Source: Candidatus Gerdarchaeota archaeon | GTDB taxonomy: Archaea > Asgardarchaeota > Heimdallarchaeia > JABLTI01 | Direction of reading: 5' to 3' | Assembly: GCA_016839405.1 (NCBI GenBank) | Contig: JAEOUJ010000222.1 | Span: 1-40,267 of the forward strand | Length of the DNA: 40,267 bases | Shown: in pieces, positions 17,524-26,227 of the stretch | Layout: each line of letters begins with the position of its first letter | How positions within the stretch are numbered: the stretch's first letter is position 1 | Position numbers and translations under genes: made by a program | Notes under the pieces: generated by a model | Told to the model about the DNA's origin: nothing | Seen by the model: only the letters and a program-made list of their open reading frames with translations | Databases searched by the model: none

Positions 17524-17545
17524 AAAAAACTCAATAGAGTTTTTT
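17524..17545 (-). terminator. Hairpin terminator after the ABC-2 operon
   Basis: Nine-base arms aaaaaactc (17524-17532) and gagtttttt (17537-17545) with a 4-base loop. Read on the minus strand it follows the last permease stop (17562) and is trailed by a long T-rich run, the form of a factor-independent terminator. Confidence 0.65.
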
Positions 17546-17561
17546 GAAATTTAAACTTAAT

Positions 17562-18413
17562 TCACAAAATTGAAAGTCCTTGTTTTTTAGCTTTTTTCTC
17601 GACAAAGATGAGTAAAACCCTCGCGAAAGCAAAATAAAAAACTGTTAAAGCTCCAAGAATTATGAATTCTTGCCAAAACGGCAGTAGTGTTAGGTATTTA
17701 TCACCAAACATAAAATGTCTCATTAAATCAAAATTATATGTAAATGGAAATGCTAAAGTTAAGAATTTCATTGCAGTGCCAAATCCTTTGTGAAGAACAA
17801 TAAATCCTTGTACTGGAAGAAATGCTCCAAATAAAAATTGTATTAATTGATGAGTCATTGAGATGAATATTCTTGCTTGTCTAAATAAAATAGCAAACAT
17901 ACCAAAATATAAACCAACAGCGATATTAGAAATTACAGTAATTAAAGCAATCAAAAGAGTAAATCCAATAATTGTTCCATTTGTTAAGGCTCCTGCTAAC
18001 CACAAAGTTAGTGCATAAAGTGGTAGAAAGAATGGGAAATTAATAATCCCCCTAGAGATGGTTGTTGATAATAAATAGTTCATTCGTGATGTTGGAGTAA
18101 CAAATATTGCTTCAATTGTTCCATAATGAATATCATCTTCTACTCTAGTCAATGGAGCCCATGTGGCAATACCTGAAAACATTTGAATAACTGCACCACT
18201 TAGCATAAATACAAATAAATCTGATTCTGATAAACCAATTAATCCTAATATTTCTGGACTAAAGTAATATGCACCTCCAATTATAGCAAAACCAAGTGTT
18301 AATGATACCATTTCAAGTATTAAGCCCAAAAAATATGTTCTATATCTAACATATGTCTTTAAATCACGCCAAATGCTTTTGAATAAGACTCTTGAATGAT
18401 ATTGAATAGACAT
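17562..18413 (-). CDS. ABC-2 type transporter permease
   Basis: 283 residues, six membrane helices, ABC2_membrane family. The cytosolic coupling region after helix 2 reads DIHYGTIEAIFVTPTSRMNYL, the usual 'GTlE.l..tP' signature. The C-terminal tail is basic and ends GLSIL, as does its neighbour. It is the last gene of a three-gene exporter operon and is a paralog of the upstream permease, so the pair probably forms a heterodimer. AGGAGG sits before the ATG and overlaps the stop region of the upstream permease (12-base gap). Confidence 0.92.
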   Translation of the reverse strand: MSIQYHSRVLFKSIWRDLKTYVRYRTYFLGLILEMVSLTLGFAIIGGAYYFSPEILGLIGLSESDLFVFMLSGAVIQMFSGIATWAPLTRVEDDIHYGTIEAIFVTPTSRMNYLLSTTISRGIINFPFFLPLYALTLWLAGALTNGTIIGFTLLIALITVISNIAVGLYFGMFAILFRQARIFISMTHQLIQFLFGAFLPVQGFIVLHKGFGTAMKFLTLAFPFTYNFDLMRHFMFGDKYLTLLPFWQEFIILGALTVFYFAFARVLLIFVEKKAKKQGLSIL

Positions 18414-18425
18414 TTTCTTTTCCTC

Positions 18426-19298
18426 CTATAGTATTGATAATCCTGTTTCTTTTGCTTTCTTTTCCACTTTTTTTAAGAGAAAATAAGCAAGTAATAAGAA
18501 TAATAAAGATGAAACAAATAACAAGATAAATTCTAACCAAACTGGTGCTAATGTTACATATGTTGAACCAAACATGTAAAATCTGAACAAATCATAACAA
18601 TAAGTATATGGAAAGATATGTGCAAAGTATTTTAACACCAATCCTCCCGTTTTACTCATACCAATGAAAGATTGTACTGGAACAAAAGCTCCACATAAGA
18701 ATTGGAAAATATTGCTTAAGAATATAGCAACAGGTTGGATTCTCCGAATTAAAATTGCTAACATAGCAAAGAATAATCCAAATGAGATCATGCTAACAAT
18801 TGTTAATAATACAATCAAGAATGTTGTTCCAATTATATAACCATTAGTTAATACTCCATGAACTCCAAGAATTATGATGTATGCAGGTATGAAAAAGAAC
18901 ATATTCAAAATAGCATCAGAAATTGTTGGTGCTAATAAATAGGAAATTCTATTGGTGGGAGTTACAAACACTGCTTCTAAAGTACCATAATGAATGTCTT
19001 GTTGAACTCGTCCCATAGGGGCCCATAATGCTGTATCGCTAAAAGTACTTAATGCTATGCCACCTGCAAAGAAAACAAAAACTTGTGTACTTAAAATACC
19101 TGTTTCTGTTGTAGATACAGTGTTAAATCTTAAAATTACTCCAAAGATATAAGCAGCTCCTAACCCTATCATCATATTTAGCACCCAACCAACTAGTCTC
19201 ATCTTATATCTTCTAATATTTACAAGATCCCTCCAAATGCCTTTACCTAAGACCTTCATGTTATAGTTAAAATTAAGTCTAGCATTTTGAACTGACAT
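18426..19298 (-). CDS. ABC-2 type transporter permease
   Basis: 290 residues with six membrane helices. Coupling region DIHYGTLEAVFVTPTNRISYL matches the downstream permease nearly word for word, and both end KKAK..GLSIL, showing an old duplication. ATG with GGAGAG overlapping the stop of the ATPase gene two bases upstream. Function as half of an exporter channel is inferred from the family; substrate unknown. Confidence 0.92.
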   Translation of the reverse strand: MSVQNARLNFNYNMKVLGKGIWRDLVNIRRYKMRLVGWVLNMMIGLGAAYIFGVILRFNTVSTTETGILSTQVFVFFAGGIALSTFSDTALWAPMGRVQQDIHYGTLEAVFVTPTNRISYLLAPTISDAILNMFFFIPAYIIILGVHGVLTNGYIIGTTFLIVLLTIVSMISFGLFFAMLAILIRRIQPVAIFLSNIFQFLCGAFVPVQSFIGMSKTGGLVLKYFAHIFPYTYCYDLFRFYMFGSTYVTLAPVWLEFILLFVSSLLFLLLAYFLLKKVEKKAKETGLSIL

Positions 19299-19300
19299 AA

Positions 19301-20263
19301 TTAACTCTCCAAATCAACTTTCTTATCGCAATATTTGATGAAAACATCCTCTAAAGTACCTGTTCTATAAGAAATCACTGGATTCAAATCGAATTTTTTA
19401 CAAATTTCCATAACAGATTCGAAAGCTTTTGCGCTATCAGAAACAGGTAATTTTAAGTAACCATTTTCTTGATTAACAGCTTTTACTGAATCAACTATTG
19501 CTAAGGCCTGTAAGAACTCCGGTGTTGTAGTTTCTGTGGATCTCATTCGTACTTCGAGTAGTTGGATATCTAATTCGTCCATTAGATTTTGAGGAGTATC
19601 CACAGCAACTACTTTGCCCTCATAGATTATTGCAACCCGATCACATAATTCTTCGATTTCAGACATTATTTGAGAAGTAATTATAACAGTCTTACCTTTC
19701 TTTTTGGCATAATCTTTAACAAAACTTCTAATCTTTTTAGCTGCTATTGGATCTAATCCTTTGCTAATTTCATCTGCAAAAACCAAATCAGGATTGTGTA
19801 AAAATCCTCTCATAACAACAATTGCTTGTTTCTGACCACCTGATAATTTCATAACTTCTTTATCAAATATCTCGTGATTATCATAGGTTTTTTTGAACTC
19901 TTCAAGTTGTTCCAAAAATTCTTCTTTACTCATATTGTAGAGTGCGGCAAAAAATTCAAGATTTTCTTTACCAGTTAGTCTTGCATAGGTGGATCTCTCA
20001 GAATCTTGACCAATATAACCAATTCTTTTCCGGATTTCCTTTTCTTCTTTAATATCATATCCAAGAACTTTGACTTCTCCGTCAGTTTTACCTAGAAGTG
20101 TTGAACAAATTTTGATAAAAGTAGTTTTTCCTGCTCCATTAGGTCCAAGTATGCCAAATATCTCTCCTTCTTTTACTTGTAAATCTAAACCTTTCAAAGC
20201 TTCAGTCTCTTTTTTTCTGCTTTTATAGGTTTTTTTCACATTTTTAGCTTCTAATGCATACAA
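19301..20263 (-). CDS. ABC-2 exporter ATP-binding protein
   Basis: 320 residues. Walker A GPNGAGKTT (40-48), Q-loop Gln86 (GYIGQDSE), signature LSGGQ (140-144), Walker B with Asp164/Glu165 in VFADEISKGLDP. The H-loop position reads TSQIM with Gln198 in place of the usual His, and the normal DEPT wording is DEIS; both are unusual. A ~100-residue C-terminal domain typical of DrrA/CcmA-like ATPases follows. TTG start at 20263 is supported by AGGTG at 20271-20275; the nearby ATG is out of frame and soon stops. First gene of the operon; TATA-like sequence near 20310-20318. Confidence 0.92.
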   Translation of the reverse strand: MYALEAKNVKKTYKSRKKETEALKGLDLQVKEGEIFGILGPNGAGKTTFIKICSTLLGKTDGEVKVLGYDIKEEKEIRKRIGYIGQDSERSTYARLTGKENLEFFAALYNMSKEEFLEQLEEFKKTYDNHEIFDKEVMKLSGGQKQAIVVMRGFLHNPDLVFADEISKGLDPIAAKKIRSFVKDYAKKKGKTVIITSQIMSEIEELCDRVAIIYEGKVVAVDTPQNLMDELDIQLLEVRMRSTETTTPEFLQALAIVDSVKAVNQENGYLKLPVSDSAKAFESVMEICKKFDLNPVISYRTGTLEDVFIKYCDKKVDLES

Positions 20264-20400
20264 TACATTTCACCTAAACATCTTTCTTAGGTTAATTATA
20301 GTAAAAACAAATATAAAGCGAATTCACAGTCTGAGGTCTCTTACTGTTCACTCCACATTAGAGGTCTCAATTTGTTACCTCAAGGTATTTATAGGTGAAC
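20264..20400 (-). promoter_or_regulatory. Promoter region of the ABC-2 operon with repeated motifs
   Basis: On the minus strand a TATA-like CTTTATATTT lies at about 20309-20318, giving a start near 20285 and a short leader with AGGTG. Upstream are two identical 8-base direct repeats gaggtctc (20333-20340 and 20361-20368), a 5-2-5 inverted repeat tacct-ca-aggta (20376-20387), and GTTCAC/GTGAAC arms at 20346-20351 and 20395-20400. Such repeats above a TATA box suggest a regulator site; which repeat matters cannot be told. Confidence 0.4.
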
Positions 20401-20454
20401 GACACATTCACTAGTTTTTCAATCAAATATTTAAAAAAAAGAAAAAAAAATAGA

Positions 20455-21414
20455 TTATGTAAAGGCTGCTTTAATGTTTCCAATTGTAGTTAAGAAGTCA
20501 AATTCATATATAGCTGTTTTTGAACCAATATCAGGTGATTGATAACTAGTTCCCCCACCAGGTATATCGATAGTACCTACATTTGTTGTTGCATTAATTA
20601 TTAGACCAACTTCATTTGAAAAACTATACAATAAATCAATATTGCCACTTGTGCATTGAACATTGTGTATTATACTGTAATTTGCTTCTGGCACATTATT
20701 ATATGAAATTAAAAGATTGATATTTCCTATTGTACTTGTGATATTGAATGTCACACTAGTTGCTACAAGAATTTCTTGAGAAATTAAAGAAATACTGCCA
20801 ATTGATGAAATTATCTTCACAAAATTAGTAGTAATGTATGTGCTTTGCCCAAAATCGACATTTATATTACCTGTATTAGTTTTTACATCTAGTTGTTTGA
20901 TTATTGATGTAGCTAATGAATCAGAGTTAAAATCTATTAATCCAATATCAGTTTCTAGATTGTATTTTACAGTAGCATTCGGATGAATTGTTATGTATAG
21001 ATTTTGATAAAAAGCTTTTTTGTTAAAAAAATTAAAAGAGGTATTATCAGAATTAAATGATACAATAATTTCACTTTCAACTTCACTAGAAGTGAAATTT
21101 ATAGCATCAGATAAATCAGCATTTGATCTGCCAAATACAACTAATGTAGCTTTCATTAGTTCAGTTTGTAAGTCATCATATTGTATATCTATTAGACCTA
21201 TGTAGTTATAGATTTTTAATGTAAATTCATTATTTGAGGGTGAATCATATGTGTAATCTAGTTGACCAATTTCAGAAAAAGCCCCTCCTCTAAGAATGAA
21301 AATAAGTGCTATACCTTATACGATAATAGCTAAAATTATAATAAGGATAATTAAAAGGCCACTTATTCCCTTTTTGTTTCGTTTTATTATATTTATTGTT
21401 CTTTGAAAAACCAT
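20455..21414 (-). pseudogene. DUF4097-like surface protein broken by one in-frame stop
   Basis: Reading from the ATG at 21414 (GGGGA upstream) gives a basic N-terminus, a membrane helix, then TAA at codon 33 (21316-21318). The same frame continues without a break to the stop at 20455 for about 286 more residues. Both sides of the stop align with the intact paralog at 22393-23340: the stop falls where the paralog has Ala, followed by a shared Gly and the RGG that ends the helix. The remaining part has the same repeated beta turns (SIGSISL, TIGNINL, SGNIDL, VGTIDI, IGNIKA). Either a recent pseudogene, a sequencing error, or stop read-through. A downstream ATG at 21156 would give a protein with no membrane anchor. 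Confidence 0.8.
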
Positions 21415-21554
21415 AAAATCCCCCATTAATTAAATAGCTTTTTCTATTTTTAAACTTTAAACTATAATCACCTATGTTTTCCCCTTTTTAACATATTTAA
21501 AATCCGCTTAACATTTCTTATTTCTTATTTTTCTCTCTTTAATAATTTGAAACG

Positions 21555-21570
21555 CTATATTTATATATTT
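21555..21570 (+). promoter_or_regulatory. TATA-box region of hsp20
   Basis: CTATATTTATATATTT lies about 95 bases before the likely ATG at 21666. The resulting leader of ~70 bases carries two similar motifs around 21600 and 21620 (tttagtgag and aaaagtgat), perhaps a regulator site. The 21415-21653 stretch otherwise holds only AT-rich sequence and the start region of the broken DUF4097 gene. Confidence 0.4.
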
Positions 21571-21665
21571 GATTAGATAATTGTTTTAATAATAACTTTT
21601 TAGTGAGTAATTCCCCAAAAAGTGATTAAATAAATAAAATAACTAATAGAAAGGTGAAAAATATC

Positions 21666-22229
21666 ATGTCATGGAGAGACAGAAAAGACAAAAAAGAAAA
21701 AGATGAATTCCCATTCGATATCTTTAATGATAGATCATTCTTTGGAAATGATCTATTTGAAAGGTTCTTCAATGAAATGTCAAAAATGATGGAAAATATC
21801 GATGAAGATAATCCAAATATTCAAGTTAAAAAATTTGGCCCTTATGTTTGGGGGTACAGTATGTCCATTGGTCCCGATGGCAAACCAATTGTTAAACAAT
21901 TTAATAATGTAGATCAAGAAATAAATCAACCTGAATTAAATGAAAGTTCTTCAGAACCATTAATAGATGTATTTATTGAAGATAAAACTGTTAAAGTTAT
22001 TGCAGAAATGCCTGGAGTAAATAAAGAAGATATTCAAGTAACAGCAACTGAATCTAAAATAAAAATATTAGCAGATTCAGACATAAAACATTATAATACT
22101 GAAAAAGAGTTAAATGTGAAAATTAAACCCAAAACTGCTAAATCTACATATAATAATGGTATTCTTGAACTAATCTTTGAAAGAGAAGAACCATCAAATG
22201 AAGAAGAATTTGAAGTCGATATTTCCTAG
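21666..22229 (+). CDS. Small heat-shock protein, Hsp20/alpha-crystallin family
   Basis: 187 residues from the ATG at 21666, chosen because AGGTGA (21652-21657) sits eight bases before it; a GTG at 21654 lies inside that ribosome site. N-terminal ~80 residues are charged (FPFDIF...FFERF-like aromatic stretch). The alpha-crystallin domain covers about 95-170 with PLIDVFIEDKTVKVIAEMPGVNKEDI, then the closing 'YNNGILELIFER' strand where the family usually has 'kNGvLev.l.k'. The C-terminus is acidic; the usual I-x-I tail motif may be the final VDIS region. ATP-independent holdase in the cytosol. It lies between two DUF4097 paralogs on the other strand. Confidence 0.92.
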   Translation: MSWRDRKDKKEKDEFPFDIFNDRSFFGNDLFERFFNEMSKMMENIDEDNPNIQVKKFGPYVWGYSMSIGPDGKPIVKQFNNVDQEINQPELNESSSEPLIDVFIEDKTVKVIAEMPGVNKEDIQVTATESKIKILADSDIKHYNTEKELNVKIKPKTAKSTYNNGILELIFEREEPSNEEEFEVDIS

Positions 22230-22370
22230 TTAGACTTCATAATTTTCTTTTATTTTTTTAAACAAATCATCAATAGTAAATTGAAAAAATATTTCTGATT
22301 TGTATCAGAGTCTAAATTTGAGTAATATTTTTCTTAATCCAATAATAGTTATAAAATTTTAAAAAAAGTA

Positions 22371-22393
22371 AAAATAACACAATGTGTTATTTT
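22371..22393 (-). terminator. Hairpin terminator of the intact DUF4097 gene
   Basis: Ten-base perfect arms aaaataacac (22371-22380) and gtgttatttt (22384-22393) with a 3-base loop. On the minus strand the hairpin starts at the stop codon and is followed by TACTTTTTTT, as in a factor-independent terminator. Confidence 0.65.
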
Positions 22394-23340
22394 CAAGATG
22401 CACTTATACTACCAGTTGTAGTAACTAGATCAAAAATATATTTTATCAATTTTGCATCATAATCTGACGATTCGTAGAAACTTCCTCCACCTGGAATTGT
22501 TATACTGCCTGTTGTTGTTTGTGCTGTTATTCTAGTGCCAAAATTGTTCTCATCTAAAGTATATAATAAATCTATTGAACCTGTAGTTACTGATACATCA
22601 TAAGTTGCTATATAATTGTTAGAAGGTATACTCACTTGATCAATAGTTAATTCAATTGAACCAGTAGTAGTACTAATAGACCAGAGAATATCATCTGCAA
22701 ATTTTACATCTTGTGAAATTACCTCTATAGAACCTGTAGTAGTTGCCAAATTTATTTCTGAGGTGTTTAAAAATGTATTATCACCAAAATCTACTTCAAT
22801 TGAACCAGTTGTTATTGCTACATCTAACATTAATATTTCACTTTCTGCTAAAGAATCAAAATTTAAATTAACGCTTCCTGTTGTTGTTATGATATTATAT
22901 TCAGCAATAGCATTAGGATTGATTTTGATGAATAGTTTTTGATAAAAAGCCTCTTTATCATTCCACTTCCAAATTAGATCACCAGAATCAAATGAAATAA
23001 TTACTTTACCTTCTGAAATTGTCGATGTGAAATTCACTGCATCAGCAAAATTAGCTTCAGATCTTCCCCACATTTCCAATCTAGCTTCCATTAGAGTTGT
23101 TAAACTATCATCATTCTCTAAAGTAATACTTCCAACAGTATTTTCTATATTTAGTGTAAGATTAAGATTATCAGTTGATGAATATGTATAGTTGGTTTCT
23201 CCGATTAAAGTAAAAGGACCACCTCGAATAACAACGAATACAACAACTCCTGCAATTACAGCAACAATAATTACAATTGCAATTATTATGCCAATTATTC
23301 CAGATTTGTTATTCTTTAATTTATTAAAATGCTTTTTCAT
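22393..23340 (-). CDS. DUF4097-like membrane-anchored repeat protein
   Basis: 315 residues. Basic N-terminus (MKKHFNKLKNNK), one membrane helix at about 13-39 ending RGG, then an extracellular domain of about eight beta-turn repeats. Seven of these carry a near-identical TTGS[IV] core (TTTGSVNL, ITTGSIEV, TTTGSIEV, TTTGSIEL, VTTGSIDL, TTTGSITI, TTTGSISA) spaced 25-45 residues, as expected for a right-handed beta-helix of the DUF4097/LiaG-like type. Function unknown; such proteins sit at the cell surface. AGGAG lies seven bases before the ATG. Its paralog at 20455-21414 is broken. Confidence 0.82.
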   Translation of the reverse strand: MKKHFNKLKNNKSGIIGIIIAIVIIVAVIAGVVVFVVIRGGPFTLIGETNYTYSSTDNLNLTLNIENTVGSITLENDDSLTTLMEARLEMWGRSEANFADAVNFTSTISEGKVIISFDSGDLIWKWNDKEAFYQKLFIKINPNAIAEYNIITTTGSVNLNFDSLAESEILMLDVAITTGSIEVDFGDNTFLNTSEINLATTTGSIEVISQDVKFADDILWSISTTTGSIELTIDQVSIPSNNYIATYDVSVTTGSIDLLYTLDENNFGTRITAQTTTGSITIPGGGSFYESSDYDAKLIKYIFDLVTTTGSISAS

Positions 23341-23480
23341 TTTTTTTCTCCTAAAAAATATTTAATCTATGATAAAAAATTAAGAAATAGAATTTCAATT
23401 CTCTTATTTATTTTATTAAGTAATGCTTTACAATTTTAGTAGAATCTTTTTTAAAATAAAAAAATACATTTTGTTCTATT

Positions 23481-24872
23481 ATGAAAGAATATGCACGAAA
23501 ATTACTCGATAAATTAGAGCTAGGTTCGGGTGGTTTTGCAGACATTCGGTTTCAAAATTCTGAAACATTATTTATGCTTATACAAAATGGCATTACTCAA
23601 GAAATGACATCTACAAGATTGAGTGGTGCTGCTGCTCGAGCATTAGTAAAAGGAGCGTGGGGATTTAGCACAACTGCAGAATTGACAAAGGAATCGTTAG
23701 AAAATATGGTCAAATCAGCAGTTAGCATGGCAAAAGTTGCTTCAGTTAAAGTTAAAAAACCACGAAAGATTAATGATAATTTTGTTTCGAAAGGGAAATC
23801 AAAATTAGATATGGATGTAAATCCAAAAGATATCTCAATAGAAGAGAAATTAAAAATTACTCAAGATTATGAAAAGAGTATTCGAGAAGTTGATAAAAGA
23901 ATTGCTAATTCTAATAGTCGATATGGTGAAACAGTAAATTCTGAAACAATTCTAAACACAAATGGGACAGAGGTTACAACTGAAAGTGGAGTTTTTCGAT
24001 TAATAGCAGGCGCAGTAAGCCGGGAAGGGAATCTACAACAAATAGTATCAGATGATGTAGCATCATCAAGAGGAATTAAATCAATTTTAGAGTACAATGT
24101 AATTGAAAAAGGAACTGAAATAGGTAAGATAGCAATTGAACTTCTAACAGCAGAAAAACCACCAAGTGGTAAAATGAATCTTGTAATGGATCCAAGTTTA
24201 GTGGGAGTATTCATTCATGAAGCGTTTGGTCATGCTTGTGAAGCTGATGGAATTATTACTAAATCCTCTATTCTTCATGATAAATTGAATAAAAAAGTTG
24301 GCGTTGAAGCGATAAGTGTTACAGATGATCCAACAATACCAGGATTAAGAGGATCTTTTACTTTCGATTCAGAAGGAACAAAAGCTCGCCCTCGAAAATT
24401 AGTAATTAAAGGTGTTTTAACAGAATATTTCCATACTCTTGAAACTGCAACTATTTTAGGTCATGAACCAAATGGTTCTGGAAGAGCAATGGATTTTAAA
24501 TACCCACCACTAGCAAGAATGGGTAATACCTATGTTGAAGCTGGTGATAAAACCCTTGACGAATTATTTGAAATCATAGGTGAAGGTATTTTCTTAGAAA
24601 GTTCTTATGGTGGTTATGTAAATCCTGCTAAAGGACAATTTATGTTTTCAGCTCAAAATGGTTTTGCAATTAGAAATGGTAAGAAAGATGCTTTAACACA
24701 AAATGTTTCAATGTCAGGAATGATAATGGAAGTTTTAACAAATACTATTGGTGTAGGTAAAGATCAATCTCCTGCTTTCAATGGAACTTGCGGTAAAGGA
24801 GGGCAATGGGTTCCTGTAACTGGTGGAGGTCCTTCTTTAGCTGTAAAAGATTTAGTAGTAGGAGGACGTTAG
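23481..24872 (+). CDS. tldD: TldD metallopeptidase subunit
   Basis: 463 residues. Catalytic subunit of the TldD/TldE protease that degrades unfolded or modified peptides inside a heterodimer cavity. The zinc motif HEAFGH (246-251, HExxxH) and the Gly-rich C-terminal part (PVTGGGPSLAVKDL) are characteristic. Full length. No Shine-Dalgarno; a TATA-like AT tract ~26 bases before the ATG (23449-23461) suggests a leaderless message. The partner gene tldE follows eleven bases later with its AGGAGG overlapping this gene's stop. Confidence 0.95.
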   Translation: MKEYARKLLDKLELGSGGFADIRFQNSETLFMLIQNGITQEMTSTRLSGAAARALVKGAWGFSTTAELTKESLENMVKSAVSMAKVASVKVKKPRKINDNFVSKGKSKLDMDVNPKDISIEEKLKITQDYEKSIREVDKRIANSNSRYGETVNSETILNTNGTEVTTESGVFRLIAGAVSREGNLQQIVSDDVASSRGIKSILEYNVIEKGTEIGKIAIELLTAEKPPSGKMNLVMDPSLVGVFIHEAFGHACEADGIITKSSILHDKLNKKVGVEAISVTDDPTIPGLRGSFTFDSEGTKARPRKLVIKGVLTEYFHTLETATILGHEPNGSGRAMDFKYPPLARMGNTYVEAGDKTLDELFEIIGEGIFLESSYGGYVNPAKGQFMFSAQNGFAIRNGKKDALTQNVSMSGMIMEVLTNTIGVGKDQSPAFNGTCGKGGQWVPVTGGGPSLAVKDLVVGGR

Positions 24873-24883
24873 GAGGAAGAAAG

Positions 24884-26227
24884 ATGACTGACCAAGAATT
24901 AATCAATATAGCAGAAAAAGTAGTTAAAATGACTCAAAAATTAGGCGCTGAACATTCTGAAGTTTGCTTAATGAAAGGGAATCAATTAAGTGTAAATCTT
25001 GAAGAATCTAGTATTGTTAAAGCAAACAACAAAAGTCTCACTGGTATTGGCTTGCGTGTTTTAATCAACAAAGCTGTTGGTTTGGCTTCAGCAACACAAT
25101 TTGATGATAAAATCTTAAAAGCTATGGTTTCAGATGCAGTTTCTTTAGCAAAAGCTAGTAATCCAAATCCTGACAACATTGGTTTTGCTAAACCAAGTAA
25201 GAAGTATACAAAAATTGAAGGATTATTTGACAAGAAATTAGCCAACATAAAAAGTAGTGAATTAGTTGAATTTGGCATAGAAGCTTTGAATGGTAGTCTA
25301 GCAGTTAATCCAAATTTCAATACATCTGGCACAATTAATCTTACAATTGGTAGTAAAATAATAGCTAATTCGAATGGAATAAGTGTTTCAACAGATGATA
25401 CCTATTTACAAGCATTCATTAATAATAAACTCACAAAAGATGATGATATTGGAGTAGGTTTTGATTTTGCTTTTGGTAGATCTCTTGAGGAAATTAATCT
25501 TGAAAAAGTTGGAACAACTGCTGGTGAAAAAGCTTTAAGCATGCTAGGAGGAAAGAAAATTGATTCTGGTGAATATCCTTTTCTCTTGGATCAGAGAGCA
25601 ACAAGAAATACTATTAATGGAATTATCTCACAAGGAGTATCAGCTTACAATATAATTCAAGGAACTGCTTTCTTTACAGATAGATTAGCTGAAGAAATTG
25701 CTAGTTCAGCTTTAACTGTCATAGATAATCCTCTAGAAAAAGGTGGATTTGGAAGCCGATTTTTCGATGATGAAGGTACACCCGCTCAAAAAACTGTTAT
25801 TGTTGAGAAAGGTACTTTGTTATCTTATATCAGTGATGTATATACTTCACACAAATTGGATATACCAAATACAGGTAGTGCTAAAAAACAAAGTTATGAT
25901 GGGATACCACAACCAGGAACTAGTTTGATACAAATAGAAGCTGGTTCATCAACAAAAGATGAATTATTTGCAGAACTTGGCACTGGAATTTACATGGAAA
26001 GCCCTGTTTTCACTATGGGTGGAACAAACATTAGTCAACAGGTTGATGTTGGTTTTTTGGTTGAAAAAGGGGAAATAGTTCATCCAGTAAAGAATACAAT
26101 GTTAGGAACTACTGTTTATGATATTCTAAAGAATGTTCAACTAGTTGGTAGTGACTTATTAATAGAAGGTGGTATGAAATCACCTATGATTCTTATTGGT
26201 TCAACTAAGTTCTCGAGTGGAAGATGA
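24884..26227 (+). CDS. tldE: TldE/PmbA subunit
   Basis: 447 residues. Non-catalytic partner of TldD. The start is the ATG at 24884, seven bases after AGGAGG at 24871-24876; the frame is open upstream to 24806 but that part overlaps tldD. The N-terminal 'GAEHSEVCLMKGNQLSVNLE', 'GIGLRVLINKAVGLASAT' and C-terminal 'DVYTSHKLDIPNTGSA' match PmbA. It lacks HExxxH, as expected. In bacteria the pair processes microcin B17 and antitoxins; the archaeal substrate is unknown. Its end overlaps the convergent membrane gene by 27 bases. Confidence 0.95.
   Translation: MTDQELINIAEKVVKMTQKLGAEHSEVCLMKGNQLSVNLEESSIVKANNKSLTGIGLRVLINKAVGLASATQFDDKILKAMVSDAVSLAKASNPNPDNIGFAKPSKKYTKIEGLFDKKLANIKSSELVEFGIEALNGSLAVNPNFNTSGTINLTIGSKIIANSNGISVSTDDTYLQAFINNKLTKDDDIGVGFDFAFGRSLEEINLEKVGTTAGEKALSMLGGKKIDSGEYPFLLDQRATRNTINGIISQGVSAYNIIQGTAFFTDRLAEEIASSALTVIDNPLEKGGFGSRFFDDEGTPAQKTVIVEKGTLLSYISDVYTSHKLDIPNTGSAKKQSYDGIPQPGTSLIQIEAGSSTKDELFAELGTGIYMESPVFTMGGTNISQQVDVGFLVEKGEIVHPVKNTMLGTTVYDILKNVQLVGSDLLIEGGMKSPMILIGSTKFSSGR

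Noticed and set aside
17562..20263. ABC-2 operon as the transporter for the permuted binding proteins
   Set aside because: ABC-2 permeases belong to exporters without binding proteins, and the two operons lie apart with other genes between them.
22540..23080. Repeated CCTGTTGTTGTT-like DNA units, possible CRISPR or tandem repeat
   Set aside because: The units encode the TTGS[IV] protein cores in frame, vary in sequence and spacing, and have no spacer-repeat form.
24806..24883. Longer N-terminus for TldE
   Set aside because: This part overlaps tldD in another frame and is Ser/Arg-rich without family similarity; AGGAGG before the ATG at 24884 fixes the start.
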